A stretch of DNA of 64,000 bases from Rallus limicola (lineage: Eukaryota; Chordata; Aves; Gruiformes; Rallidae). This document shows positions 1 to 10,262 of the stretch, piece after piece. The position numbers and the translations under genes are program-made. Numbering within the stretch: the first letter of the stretch is position 1; the number at the start of each line of letters is the position of its first letter. The notes beneath the pieces are model-generated. The model was not told where the DNA came from. It ran no database searches and saw only the letters and a list, made by a program, of their open reading frames with translations. The stretch covers positions 49,600,179 through 49,664,178 of the forward strand of contig JAKCOZ010000003.1 in NCBI GenBank assembly GCA_022605955.1. Direction: 5' to 3'.

Positions 1-544
1 ACAGTAGTTACAGCTGTTTTTATCTTGTGGATATGAACTTCAGCTGTGAGAGATTAACATTTATTCAGAGTTAACACTTGCTACCTACAAATGATACAAT
101 TTACAATACAATATAAAATCTGGTACTTTAAGATAAGAGAAGACCTATGACCTGTGTGGTGAATCCATCTGTAATAGGCATTATAGAGCAATTATCTGCA
201 CTGCCCTTCTGTCAGATTTGGGTGAATCCATAAAAGAAAAATAGAATTGTAACTAGGTCATCCTTGACTGTGTAGAGACCTACCAAGATCAGCTATACAA
301 ACACAGTCAAGCTAAATGCTGTCCATTTGGAGGTCCTCATATGTAACAGAACATCTGCAAGCAGAACTCTGCTTTCCACTTGTTATAAAAATTTAACTAT
401 TTGAAACACATAAATTTGCTTTAAACTAGCTATAACTTATTTTGCTGACTCTCTTCTGAAAAAGCAATGTATAAAAGTACAAATGGATGCTGACTTTACA
501 GGGTTAGCTTTTTACTTGCTAGGAAAAAAATTATTTACTTTAGA

Positions 545-640
545 GCAGAATAGTTCATTTGGAAGGGACCTACAATGATCATCTTTTCCATCTGCTGGAT
601 CACTTCCATATTTGATATAGAAATATGCAAGACATCCATA
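545..640 (-). mobile_element. Possible short CR1 3' remnant
   Basis: The segment around 557-585 (ttcatttggaagggacc, then acaatgatcatc) resembles the 3' end of a CR1 read on the minus strand. The usual 8-bp tail repeat is missing and similarity fades after about 60 bases. It is probably an old, eroded fragment. Confidence 0.4.
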
Positions 641-1223
641 AGGTTGCGAATCACCAGGTAATATCAAAAGCCTCCTTTAAATTAGAATTTTAAAAAAAAA
701 TTCCTGACACCTTGAATTTCATTAAGGTAAACATGGCAGTTTAAGCCTCACAGAAAATTGTTGTGTCCTGAAAATTAAACTTTTAGGATCATTGTAACCC
801 CTTAGAAAATATTGCTGGCCACCACACACATTTCACATATACTGTTTAAAAGAAAATGCTAATTGGTTAAATGCATGTTTAATGGGTCACTGTGTATCTG
901 CTGCAGGCTACTTGCCCTGGCCCTACAGCCCATCCAGCCCTCAGATCACAGCTGGAGCAGAGGAACACTGTCACACCTTCAGACATCAGACAAGAAGCAA
1001 TATACAGCATCTGGCTGGTACATAACTCTTTGGTTACCTGGTAAGTGGTAACTAATGCAAATTTATGTATAAGAACATTTTAGGTTCTTTTAATCAATTT
1101 CTCTGAGGATAAAATAATAAATGAAGGCACAATTCCTCTGACCATTTGTCCCAGGTACAAGTCATAGGAAAGTAGTCATTACACAAAGCAAAAACCTTTG
1201 CTGTTATGGCAAATATCCCTCAG

Positions 1224-1254
1224 ATATATATATATATATATTTTTTTTTTTTTT
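1224..1254. repeat. (AT)n followed by T14 tract
   Basis: An alternating AT run of nine units is followed directly by 14 thymines. This is a simple sequence repeat and is likely to be length-polymorphic. Confidence 0.9.
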
Positions 1255-2354
1255 CCCCACATCTTTAATTTTTGACAAATGAATGAAAATAGACTTCTGA
1301 TTATTTAAAATAATAAAACCAAATGCTGCTGCTTTGGTGAGTCAGCTACACATAAGGAAGTTAATTCCATTTTGGCTTTAAAATGAAGAAAGTAAGATTA
1401 GAGACCAAAATAGTATCTTTAATCTCATTTTTCACTGCAAGAATATAGATATTTGAAGCCCTAGATATGATGTTTTTCTCTAATTGCAAATTGCCCTAAA
1501 CCACTTTAAATCCTGAACAAGGTATACGAAACTCATAAATATACAGAATTGCAAGCAAATGAAAGTTTAAAAGCTCTGAGATTTGAAAGCCTGTTTCACA
1601 GATTGGCAGAGCAATACAAAGAATAACTATACTTTAGAAAGTTAAAAAATCACTCAGATTTGTCTTCTTTTTGAATACCTACCCTGAAAAATGTTTAGCA
1701 CTAATCTCTGATCTCCAGGTGTGTTTGTGACCAGTGGAAACCAGCAGAAGATGTTAGGTTCTAAAAGAAACCAGAAAAGAGGAAAAGTGAACTTAGTATG
1801 AATGTGACAGTGAAGAACATTGTAAGTTATCAGCATTTTTCCAGAGTTCAAGGTTTTAAACTTAATATCTCTATACAATAATAATAATAATGTCTCAGCT
1901 GCAAATAAATGCTAAGGATAAAACATTGCACAACTGCATGGTGTATAACTGAGAGGTGCAAACTGTCCCAATAATCTTCATAGATTTTTCTCTCTAAAAC
2001 TCTATTACTAGAGCAATTTAAAGGAATAACTATTAACTCTGAGTATTATTTCAGGCTTTTATTACTGCTTGACATGTCTTTAATGATGGCTAATATACTT
2101 CAGTGTGTTTGTCTTCAAACCTTGTCCTTGACCATTGTACCAGCTGTAAGAGGTGTTTCATCTCTTTTTCATGTCAAATTGTAAATTTGGTGTCTGTTAC
2201 AGTAACACACCTCTTAGCATTACCCAACAGCAGTGTGAGAAAATAGTGAGCACAGGTTAACTATAACTGGATGCTTCTAGAACTACCTCAGCATTAGTTG
2301 ACTGTGTGTTATGAGGTGAGACCAGGTGGGCTATCTTCTCAGCCTGGTGGCATT

Positions 2355-3218
2355 GCTACAAGAGGAAGTAGAAAGGTAAAAGAGCATCAGGCAGTCTGAG
2401 AAAGAGATAGACTCATGGAGCCAAGTTCTACCTTCCCTGAGACAGTAACAGACACCAGACAAACCCAAGATGAAAGGGACCCTGTATCATACACCTGCTA
2501 GGTTGAAGAACATAGGTTAAAAGGAGGGAGTGGATGGAAGCAAGTCTAGGGTTAGGGTGGCAGGTGACCCTCCTCTCTGTCCACATCAGCCTCCCAGGTG
2601 GCTCTGTATGAGGCATGACGCGCTGGCTATGGAAGGCCAGTTACAGGAGGACACAAATGACAATTGAGCTACACCAAAGGTCAAGGCTAGAAAGGCCCAC
2701 ATCCCATATTGTGACCACTTCCATGAAGAAGAAAATGGGCATTATAGTTTTAGGTGACTCCCTTCTGAGGGGCACAGAGGGTCCAATATACCACAAAAAC
2801 TCTCTGCTTTGGGAAATTCGTTGCTCCTCTGGGGCCTGTGTTCAGCACACCACTAGAGAACTCCTTGGGCTGGTATGGACTTCAGACCACTACCTACCAC
2901 TGCTCTTCCATGTGGGTTGTGATGAAGCCACAACATGTAGTGAAAAAACAAACAAAAATTACTTCTGAGTCTTGGTAGAATTATCAAGGGAATCTGGACC
3001 ACAGGTTATTTTTTCCTCCCTTTTTCCAGTTGTGAACACTGACAGTAGGAGAACCAGATGGACACAGTCCATTAATACATGGCTCTACAGTTGATGTCAC
3101 TGCCATAACTTTTGTTTTTCTGACAATGGGATGGACTGCATGGCACCAGCTTTGGTTAAGTCAGACAGGATTTATCTTTCTCAAAGAGGAAAAAGGGTCT
3201 TTGTCCAGAAGTGAGTAG
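2355..3218 (+). pseudogene. CR1 ORF1 protein remnant (SGNH/GDSL esterase-like), disabled
   Basis: A degenerate ORF1 of a CR1 LINE. In CR1 elements ORF1 encodes an RNA-binding protein whose C-terminal part is an SGNH-hydrolase-like esterase. From 2615 one frame carries the esterase signature VLGDSLLRGTE (GDSL at 2753-2764), then a block LLFHVGCDEA, then SQSINTWL-like and SQRGKRVF-like blocks, all in the same frame. That frame is broken by stops at 2966-2968, near 3095 and near 3211. The position where the family usually has the catalytic histidine before LSQRGK is a tyrosine here (codon 3173-3175). The copy is therefore dead both by stops and by loss of a catalytic residue. It is not a host esterase gene, because the flanking sequence is CR1 on both sides. 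Confidence 0.8.
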
Positions 3219-3230
3219 GGCTCATTGACA

Positions 3231-3600
3231 AAGCTTTGATAAGGCTTGAAGAAGCAGGGGATAGTATTAGGCTTGCCTGTGACACACTATGGGATGACAC
3301 ACCGGGTTCAGAAGGATGGTATGCTAAAGAGATCCCTCAGCCTCTTGCTCAGAGGTGTGCTAACAGGCAGGGAAAAACAGGTGGGAATGTCACCTTCTAT
3401 GTCAATGACCAGCCGGAGTGCATGGAGCTCCTTCTGGGATGGATGAGGAGCTGACCAAGAATTTATGGGTCAGGATTAAAGGGAGGGAAGGGACAGCAGA
3501 CATTATAGTGTGGGTCTGATACAAGTCAACAGCATATGAGGCCTCTACAGAGAGGTAGGGGCAGACTCATGTTCACAAGCCCTGGTCCTCTCCCTCCTCC
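3231..3600 (+). pseudogene. CR1 ORF2 endonuclease fragment, disabled
   Basis: This is a fragment of the APE-type endonuclease domain at the N-terminal half of CR1 ORF2. The translation from 3236 contains TGGNVTFYVNDQPECMELLLG. After a +1-type shift it continues as ELTKNLWVRIKGREGTADIIV at about 3440-3515, a block typical of CR1 endonuclease domains. It contains further stops and ends near 3600, where the element jumps to its 3' end. It follows the ORF1 remnant in the same frame with no recognisable ORF2 start, so the 5' part of ORF2 is also missing. The assignment is by motif recognition only. Confidence 0.65.
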
Positions 3601-3780
3601 ACTGGCACAGGTTGCCCAGAGTAGATGTGGCTGCCCCATCCCTGTTCAAAGCCAGGTTGGACGAGGCTTTAGGTAACCTGGACTAGTGGAGGGTGTCTGT
3701 GCCCATGGTGGAAGGGTTAGAACTAGATGAGCTTTGAGGTCCCTTCCAACCCAAAACATTCCATAAATCTATGATTCTAT

Positions 3781-4757
3781 AACAGTCTCAGGTCTCCCAC
3801 TTTGCCTTCAACGAGAAACACAGACAATGTCTCTCAGATCTTTTTGATGAAGAAGAAAAGGTTAAGATTTGGTCCTAACCTGTACCAAGTGGTGGTAGGA
3901 AATAAATACTAGTGCAGGTCTCTATCGACAAGCATGTACCCTGTCTCATGCAAAAAGACATCAGCCCCCGAGTACCTTCAGTGACTCCACAACGCATCTC
4001 AAAAACTTTCCTGTGTATGTATGTTCTTATCAGGTCAAGTTTAGCACTTCAAAAATCTATCACTTCAAATTTGCAGTTACAGTTCAGGGTTCTGATTAAA
4101 GCTTAAATGGTAAGTATCACATCTCCTGAGCAGCTCTCCTTGATCTGTGGAATTTTGCTGTGATTGATATGACTGCAGGATGATACTTAACTATTCCTAC
4201 CATATCATACCATAGCCCAGTCTTGTACTGTTCCACTTTGAGCGGAGAATAGCAGAGCGAAAAAAGGCAAGGTGAATGTTTGCTACACTTACGTCTTTAT
4301 TGCACACAATTTCACCTTGTTGTTGAATCTTTCTACACTGTTTCTTATGGTCCTTCTAAAAATCCCGTATCACAGTAGTAACCTTCTCATAATTTGTTCT
4401 AATCTATGAAATTAATTTCAAAATATATCAGAGACTGTCTACATTAGTCTGCAGCACAATACAATTTAAACTGGAAGGGCTGAACATTATTAGTTCAATA
4501 AATTCTTTGGAGTTATTTGTTCCTCCCTTCCTCCTTTCAACTACCCTATCCCATTCATGAATCTTGTATTTCAAATTCAGATAAATGTTTAAGTCCCAAC
4601 TCTTTCACAGAAAGGGGGAAAGGTATCCACATTGAGGAATTCCTTATGTATAGAGATGATCAGAACTATTCAGGGGAATACACTGCAATTTCCTAGAACA
4701 AAACTCTCTGTGTGGATCTACTTTATGAGAAAATGTAAACACAAATATTACAGTTTT
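3781..4757. other. Unique sequence between two CR1 elements
   Basis: AT-rich non-repetitive sequence with no recognisable gene or repeat, lying between the plus-strand CR1 that ends at 3780 and the minus-strand CR1 that begins at 4758. Confidence 0.6.
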
Positions 4758-5965
4758 CACAGAATAACATAATCACAGAACATTAGAAGTTGGCAGGAAC
4801 CTTGAAAGATCAACTAGTCCAACCCCCCTGCCAGAGCAGGATCACCTAGACTAAATCACACAGGAACACATCCAGGTGGATTTTGAATGTCTCCAGAGAA
4901 GGAGACTCCACAACCTCTCTGGGCAGTCTGTCCCAGTGATCCATCACCGTCACAGTGCCTCCATTATTTTCCTCCCTCACAGTGAAAACGTTTCTCCTTA
5001 CATTCACATGGAACTTCCTATGCTCCAGCTTGGACCTGTTGCCCCTTGTCCTGTTGCTGGCCATCACTGAGAAAAGCCTGGCTCCATCCTCCTGACTCAC
5101 ACCCTTTACATATTTATAAAAATTAATAAGGTCATCCCTCAGTCTCCTCGAAGCTAAACAGGCCCAGCTCCCTCAGCCTCTCCTCATAAGGAAGGTGTTC
5201 CACTACCTCATTCATCTTCGTGGCCCTGTGCTGGACTCTTTCAAGGAGTTCTGTGTCCTTCTTGAAATGAGGGATCCAGAACTGCACAGATATTCCAGCT
5301 GTGGTCTCTCCAGAGCAGAATAGAGGGGAAGAAGGACCTCTCTTGACCTACTAACCACACCCCTTCTAATACACCTCAGGATGCTGTTGGCTGCTTGGCC
5401 ATGAGGGCACATTGCTGGGTCATAGTCATCCTGTTGTCCACCAGAACCCCTGGTCCCTTTCCCTTGTGCTGCTCTCCAAGATCTGTTCCCAACCTATACT
5501 GGTACCTGGGGTGGTTATTCCCCAGATGCAAGACCCTTGCTCTTGTTGAATCTCATTAAACTTCTCCCTGCCCAGCTCTCCAGCCTGTCTGAGTCTTGCT
5601 GGGTGGCAGCACAGCCCTCTGGTGTGCCAGGTGCTCCTCACAGTTTTGTGTTGTCAGCAAACTTGCTGACTGTGCACTTTATTCCCTCACCCAGGTCATC
5701 AGTAAACATACTGAATAGTACAGGTCCCAGTACCGACCCCTGAGGGACTCCACTAGATACAGGCCTCCAGCCAGCCTCTGTCCCATTGACCACAGCTCTC
5801 TGACCTCTTTCCTTCAACCAGTTCACAAAACACCACGCTACTCAATCTTCCAGAACACACTTCCCCAGTTTAGCCACAAGGATGCTGTGGGAGATGTTGT
5901 CACATGCTGTATTGAAATCACAATAAACCACATCCACTGTCCTACTATCATCTATGATGGTATTT
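4758..5965 (-). mobile_element. CR1 LINE, 5'-truncated, minus strand
   Basis: A 1.2 kb CR1 in minus orientation. Its 3' end lies at 4758, where the plus strand reads cacagaataacataatcacag followed by the typical gttggcaggaacc and tccaacccccctgcc blocks. It runs without large gaps through the 3' UTR, the ORF2 C-terminus (about 4846-5100 minus) and the reverse-transcriptase palm (about 5638-5826 minus), and fades near 5965. This fits simple 5' truncation on insertion. Several frameshifts and stops split ORF2 into short open pieces. Confidence 0.9.
5426..5960 (-). pseudogene. CR1 reverse-transcriptase fragment with mutated active site
   Basis: The minus-strand frame at 5826-5638 encodes the RT palm motif [13 protein letters not shown] (residues 26-38 of the open piece), followed at residues 56-59 by FADN. 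CR1 elements normally have FADD there, the equivalent of the YADD box whose two aspartates bind the catalytic metal. Here the second aspartate is asparagine (codon about 5652-5650). Right after TKL the frame hits a stop at 5640-5638, consistent with a one-base shift relative to the family. Downstream pieces at 5641-5426 and 5412-5212 carry the thumb/connection region in shifted frames. This RT is non-functional. Confidence 0.85.
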
Positions 5966-7039
5966 TAAATTCATAGAAAACAGACTTCATAACTTCGGGA
6001 GAAGTATTTTTCTCTCTGTAGTTAAAAAAAGAAAGGTTGCACTTCTTATATGTAGAAATAATGCCCTTTATATTTGTCTGTACTTTGGAATGGTAGGATA
6101 CACTGTGTTCTTTCTACACTGTAATATACACACTATCAAATAGTCATGCACAAATTCAATAAATTGCTATAATTGTGTGAGGCCTGACTTGAATTCTTAT
6201 TGACATACAGTGAATAAAAATAAAGCTTTTTCAAAACTCATTGTCAGATTCCCATGCAGTCTCTGTCTCAGGATGGACAGGTTAGAGCTAGCTCAGCTAC
6301 ATATATTCATAACATATAAATGGATTTACTGACATCCTGATGCTTGCTAATGGATACTTTAATATTGTAGAGTGCTGATTCATTCATGTGCCTGGTTTTG
6401 TGTTCTTTTCTGGGGATTGTTTGATGACTGCTTTTTTTTTTCTTTTTTTTTTTTTTTTTTGTAAACTCTGTTTAACACACCAGGGATAACACCAGTCATA
6501 ACTCCAGTCCAAGCTAACTATTGTTTTGCTTTATTGTAATGTGGCCTCTGATTAAATTCTCCTGTTCCTCCCCCTAAATAAATTTGCGTCTTGGTAGTGC
6601 CACTTAAAATCAACAGGGTTATTCCCAGTTAAAAAAACATCTATAAGAATATAAATAAACCTGTGGGCTTTTTACATCCATTCAGCACCATTTGGACATG
6701 GCAGATGTCTCCTGTCAACACTAGAGCCAGTCATCAGACCTGCAAAGAATCATGTTAATGCTATCTGGTTTCCTACCCTTAGAAGAATTTGGGGAGATCC
6801 GCCTCAAATCCAGTGTGACCTTGGGAAGCTGATTTTAATAAACTGCAACAAGAGATATAACTAATGCTGAGAACCTTTTCTCTCTGAAGCCATTAAAAAT
6901 TCAAGTATAATGTTTGTTATCCTTACAGAATGATATTTTATCATTTAACTAGCATACAGTAGAAAGTAACTAAAAACTGAGGGCAACTTTAACTCATTTG
7001 TTGTCAGAATCAAGGCATTATATATGGGTGTTGGGGCTG
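5966..7039. other. Unique AT-rich sequence with a long T tract
   Basis: No gene or mobile element recognised. A T-rich run lies at 6432-6460 (see separate entry). Confidence 0.55.
6432..6460. repeat. Poly-T tract, interrupted once
   Basis: Twenty-nine bases of thymine with a single cytosine at 6442. It is a simple repeat. No retrotransposon body is recognisable on either side, so it is not clearly a poly-A tail in reverse. Confidence 0.85.
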
Positions 7040-7290
7040 AATTAAGAGATAAAAGTTTAGGTTAGATGTTAAGAATAAATTCTTTACTCTAAGGGTGGTG
7101 AGGCCCTGGCATGGGCTGCCCAGAGAGGTTGTGGAAGCCCCCTCCCTGGAAATGTTTAAGGCCAGGCTGGATGGGGCTTTGGGCAACTTGGCTTAGTGGA
7201 GGGTGTCCCTGACCATGGCAGAGGGGTTGGAACTATATGATCTTTGAGGTGCCTTCCAACCCAAAACATTCTGATTCTATGATTCCATGA
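7040..7290 (+). mobile_element. CR1 3' end, plus strand
   Basis: A 250-bp severely 5'-truncated CR1 containing the ORF2 C-terminal and 3' UTR blocks (gggctgcccagagaggttgtgg, ggttggaactatatgatc, ccttccaacccaaaac). It ends with the tail tgattctatgattccatga at 7272-7290. Confidence 0.9.
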
Positions 7291-7838
7291 TCCACAGCTT
7301 CTCTGAGCAAATTTTACAACTGCCTTACCACAAAGAATTTTTTCCTAACATTTATTTCAAATCCTCCCTCTTTTAGTTTAAACCCATTAGCCCTTGTCCT
7401 ATCACTATACTTATTGATAAAGAGTCCCTCTCCATCATTTCTGTAGGCCTCTTTAAGTACTAGAGGCTGCAGTAAAGTCTCCCCAATCCTTCTCCTGGGC
7501 TGAACAAGCCCAACTCTCTCAGCCTGTTCTTGTAGGAGAGGTGCTCCAGTCTTCCTATCATCTTCATGGCCCTCCTCTGGACTCACTCCAAGAGATTCAT
7601 ACCTTTCTTGTACTGGGGACCCTAGAGCTGGGTGACTCCAAGTGTGATCTCAGCAGAGCACAGTAGAAGGGCAGAATCATGCTTTTGATGCAGCCCAGGA
7701 TACAGCTGGGTTTCTGTGCTGGAAGCCTGCATTGCTGGCTCATGTTGAGCTTTTCATTGATCTACACCCCCAAGTCCTTCTCCTCAGGGTTGCTCTCAAT
7801 CCATGCTCTGGCCAGCCTGTAGTCATGCTTGGGATTAC
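7291..7838 (-). mobile_element. CR1 ORF2 C-terminal fragment, minus strand, lacking its 3' tail
   Basis: It begins exactly where the preceding plus-strand CR1 tail ends. The minus-strand translation at 7586-7314 contains QAERVGLVQPRRR and NGFKLKEGGFEINVRKKFF, and further upstream (7840-7762) WIESNPEEKDLGV, all typical of the C-terminal third of CR1 ORF2. The usual 3' UTR and 8-bp tail expected at the left end are missing. A simple reading is that the plus-strand CR1 inserted into this older copy and the outer part was lost. Confidence 0.85.
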
Positions 7839-9555
7839 AATTTATACCTTCTGTAACAGTTGGCAAGTACTTGAACATGTCTTCTATAAGCAGAATGCTT
7901 TTGCTTTTTTGTGCATGTGCACTCACAGGGCAGTATGTAAGCTGCTTCATTTAAACTAGTTCAGCAGGGAACGAGAACCCTGGAAAGCTACTGCTGCCCT
8001 GTTGACTAAAAAGATAAGAAACAGAGACATGTCATAATTTAAAAAAAAATTATCAAAGAGCACGGTGACGACAAGCAGACAGCAATATTTGGCAGCTAAC
8101 TACATGTTCATTTTTAATATGTTGACTAGTTTTATGTGCAACATTCATTTTGAAAAACATATTTTTCTTTCTGTATCATATTGAAGATATTTTTACTGAT
8201 TTTTTAATTATTATTTTAAAACTTTGTTTTCAGAGTATTAACTGATCTCCAACCTCTACCCAAATGTAGGTAGACTGTCACCAAGAAAAATACCAATAAT
8301 ACTCTGAGCAGTGAACAATCAATTTATCATTTTTCAACATAATTAGCCTGTATAATTTTTATAATTCAAATAAATATTTCCTTAAGTTAATATATGATTC
8401 TGTATAACCTTATGGTTACTAAAAATCACTACAGTTGTTGTAAAGGCAGTATTTAATTTGAAATCAATATATCTTTATAGCTACCAATCAACATGCAACA
8501 ACTTGTGTAAGCAAACACTTAAGAAAATGCAAAGCAAGATTAAAATTGATGTTGCTGATGTAAATCACTCAAAAACTGACAAAACCCCTTTGGTAGCATT
8601 ACACAGCAATCATTCAGGTAACTCCCTCTGATTCTTTATGCAAGCTGGAACATTTGGTGCTGATTTTCAGTTCTCATTCCTTTCTCCAAAAGACATTCAG
8701 GAGCAACAATTGTCTCTGCAGTTACTTCCATCGCCTTCTTTGAAAGTGACCTTAATGGACCCTGTGTTCTCAGTAAGGGCTTTATTTCTTTTCTGAATCC
8801 ATCTACATTCACAGGAATGATTATCCAATCACACCACTGGGGAGTATAACAGTCTCATAGGCAATCAAAACTCAAGTGCCTCAAATATTTTCTTCTCAAT
8901 ACAAGAGGCATGTCTGCTATATTACACAAAAGGGTCTTAAGCAGTAACCAGTCAGCATTGCTCCTGGAGTTCTCTGGTCTGAGTTCCAGCACAGTGCTGC
9001 AGTTGGAGCTGTGCTACCTGGTAAATGGATCCCTGCAGGACATGTCTGGGCAGTTCAGGGGCAGCTGTCCCCATTTCAATACCAGAATCAGCTTGTTCTC
9101 ACCAATACCAAATTCATTTTTTCCTTGTCTTTCATGTAGGCTCTTGCAATGTTTCTTGATTCTCTTGGTCTTAGATACAGCTTGGCAACTTCCTTCTTCT
9201 CCCAGACCTGCAAACAAGAAACAAGACCCTACCCTAACCAAAGCAAGCCCTGATTCACATAGGTAGGACATCCTGTTTGCAAAATGCCACTTCATTTCTG
9301 ACGGCTGTGGAACATGTCAATAGAAAACAGTGTGCGGTGGAAAACTTCATTACTGCCTTGTTTTCTAACAACTTTAGCTTGTCAGTAACTCTACTTGTCT
9401 CCAGAATTTAATCACATTTAATCACAATTTATGTATATTCAGATCATAATTTCCTGATACATGATAATTTTGAATATGGTAATGACAGTTGTAACTTGCA
9501 TAGCATCCCTGATTTAAGAAATTCCATTTATATATATTTACATTACATCAATACT
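7839..9555. other. Unique AT-rich sequence, no gene seen
   Basis: No recognisable gene or repeat. Short overlapping ORFs near 8910-9295 occur on both strands and match nothing I know. Confidence 0.55.
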
Positions 9556-9724
9556 TGTGGTGGTTGAGCCCTGGCTATAGGCCAGATGCCCACCAAAATC
9601 AGTCTATTACTCCCCTTCTTAGTTGGACAGGGGAGAAAACATATATTAAGCAGCTCAAGAGTCAAAATCGTTAATGATGTGGGCAAAACAGACTCAACAC
9701 AGAGTGCAGAAGAGAAACATCTCA

Positions 9725-9730
9725 TTTATT
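9725..9730 (-). terminator. LTR poly-A signal
   Basis: The plus strand reads tttatt, so the minus strand reads AATAAA, about 350 bp downstream of the TATA box in the 9556-10262 LTR. This is a plausible R/U5 polyadenylation signal. Confidence 0.5.
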
Positions 9731-10079
9731 ACACTACGTTAAAGAGAAAACTGTGAGAAAACCAGAGTCAGGAGTGCAACCAACAATCTTGAAACAAATG
9801 CAACCAGACAAACACTTCTTCCCCCCACCACTCCCTCCTTAGCAGACTAGTTAGAAGTTTGCTCCCTTCTTCCCTCCCGGTTGCAGCCCAGGAGAGGCAG
9901 GGACTGGGGAAAATGGGGGTCTCTGTAACACCTCTCCACCGGGCAGGTCAGGTCTCTGCCTCCTCCACGGGTCCTCTCAACCAGCTACTCTGCAGGCTTC
10001 TGGGGCATATCTCTCTCGGGCACCTGGGGGGCCTCCTCCCCCAGCCTTCCCGGCCTTTTGTGCCTGTCAACTGCTTACA

Positions 10080-10092
10080 TTTATATGCAAAT
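10080..10092 (-). promoter_or_regulatory. LTR promoter candidate: octamer next to TATA box
   Basis: On the minus strand the LTR reads ATTTGCATATAAA: an octamer-type site overlapping and leading directly into TATAAA (10085-10080). Position and spacing suit an RNA polymerase II promoter at the U3/R border of the 9556-10262 LTR. Activity is inference only. Confidence 0.45.
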
Positions 10093-10262
10093 ATATATCA
10101 CAATGCCTTTAACGGGCCAACATTGCGGTCTTGCTGGCTCTCATGTTCTCTGGTCCTTTTCTCTCCTATATGTGATTCTCAGAAGCGCTATCAGAACGCA
10201 GCAGCCATTTTCTGCAGCCCCTGGCCCTCTCTCTCAGCACCCAACTATGCACAACCGCAACA

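Larger units (their letters stand above)
1..2299. other. AT-rich unique sequence, no gene seen
   Basis: This stretch is AT-rich with short chance ORFs only. It contains a weak CR1 tail near 545-640, a possible spliced exon at 907-1040 (see findings) and an AT/T microsatellite at 1224-1254. I recognise no protein family in any frame. Confidence 0.6.
2300..3780 (+). mobile_element. CR1 LINE with ORF1 and endonuclease remnants, RT deleted
   Basis: A CR1 retrotransposon in plus orientation. Reading 5' to 3', it holds an ORF1 coiled-coil-like segment near 2355-2430 (LQEEVER, then a stop, then KSIRQSEKEIDSW in the same register). This is followed by an ORF1 esterase-like region at 2615-3218, an ORF2 endonuclease fragment at about 3231-3595, and then an abrupt jump to the CR1 3' end at about 3600-3780, closing with the characteristic tctatgattctat tail. 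About 2 kb of ORF2, including all of the reverse transcriptase, is absent relative to the usual CR1 layout. Most genomic CR1 copies are 5'-truncated, so retaining 5' coding sequence while losing the middle is unusual. The alternative is two separate CR1 insertions side by side. The left end is approximate. Confidence 0.8.
9556..10262 (-). mobile_element. Solo LTR of an endogenous retrovirus, 707 bp, with exact 5-bp TSD
   Basis: The element starts TGTGGTGG at 9556 and ends GCAACA at 10262, the canonical TG...CA of an LTR. It is flanked by an exact 5-bp direct repeat ATACT (9551-9555 and 10263-10267). No gag, pol or env sequence lies next to it, so it is a solo LTR left by LTR-LTR recombination. 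Orientation is minus: read that way it has an octamer (10092-10085), a TATAAA (10085-10080) and an AATAAA (9730-9725) in the right order. A 5-bp duplication is most typical of ERVL-type elements, although gammaretroviral elements with 4-5 bp cannot be excluded. The exact TSD and remaining CpGs suggest a fairly recent insertion. The long open frame at 9859-10296 is a by-product of the GC-rich U3/R sequence. Confidence 0.88.

Noticed and set aside
2615..2968. Host GDSL esterase gene
   Set aside because: The GDSLLRGTE motif belongs to CR1 ORF1. The surrounding endonuclease fragment and CR1 3' end show it is a dead retrotransposon.
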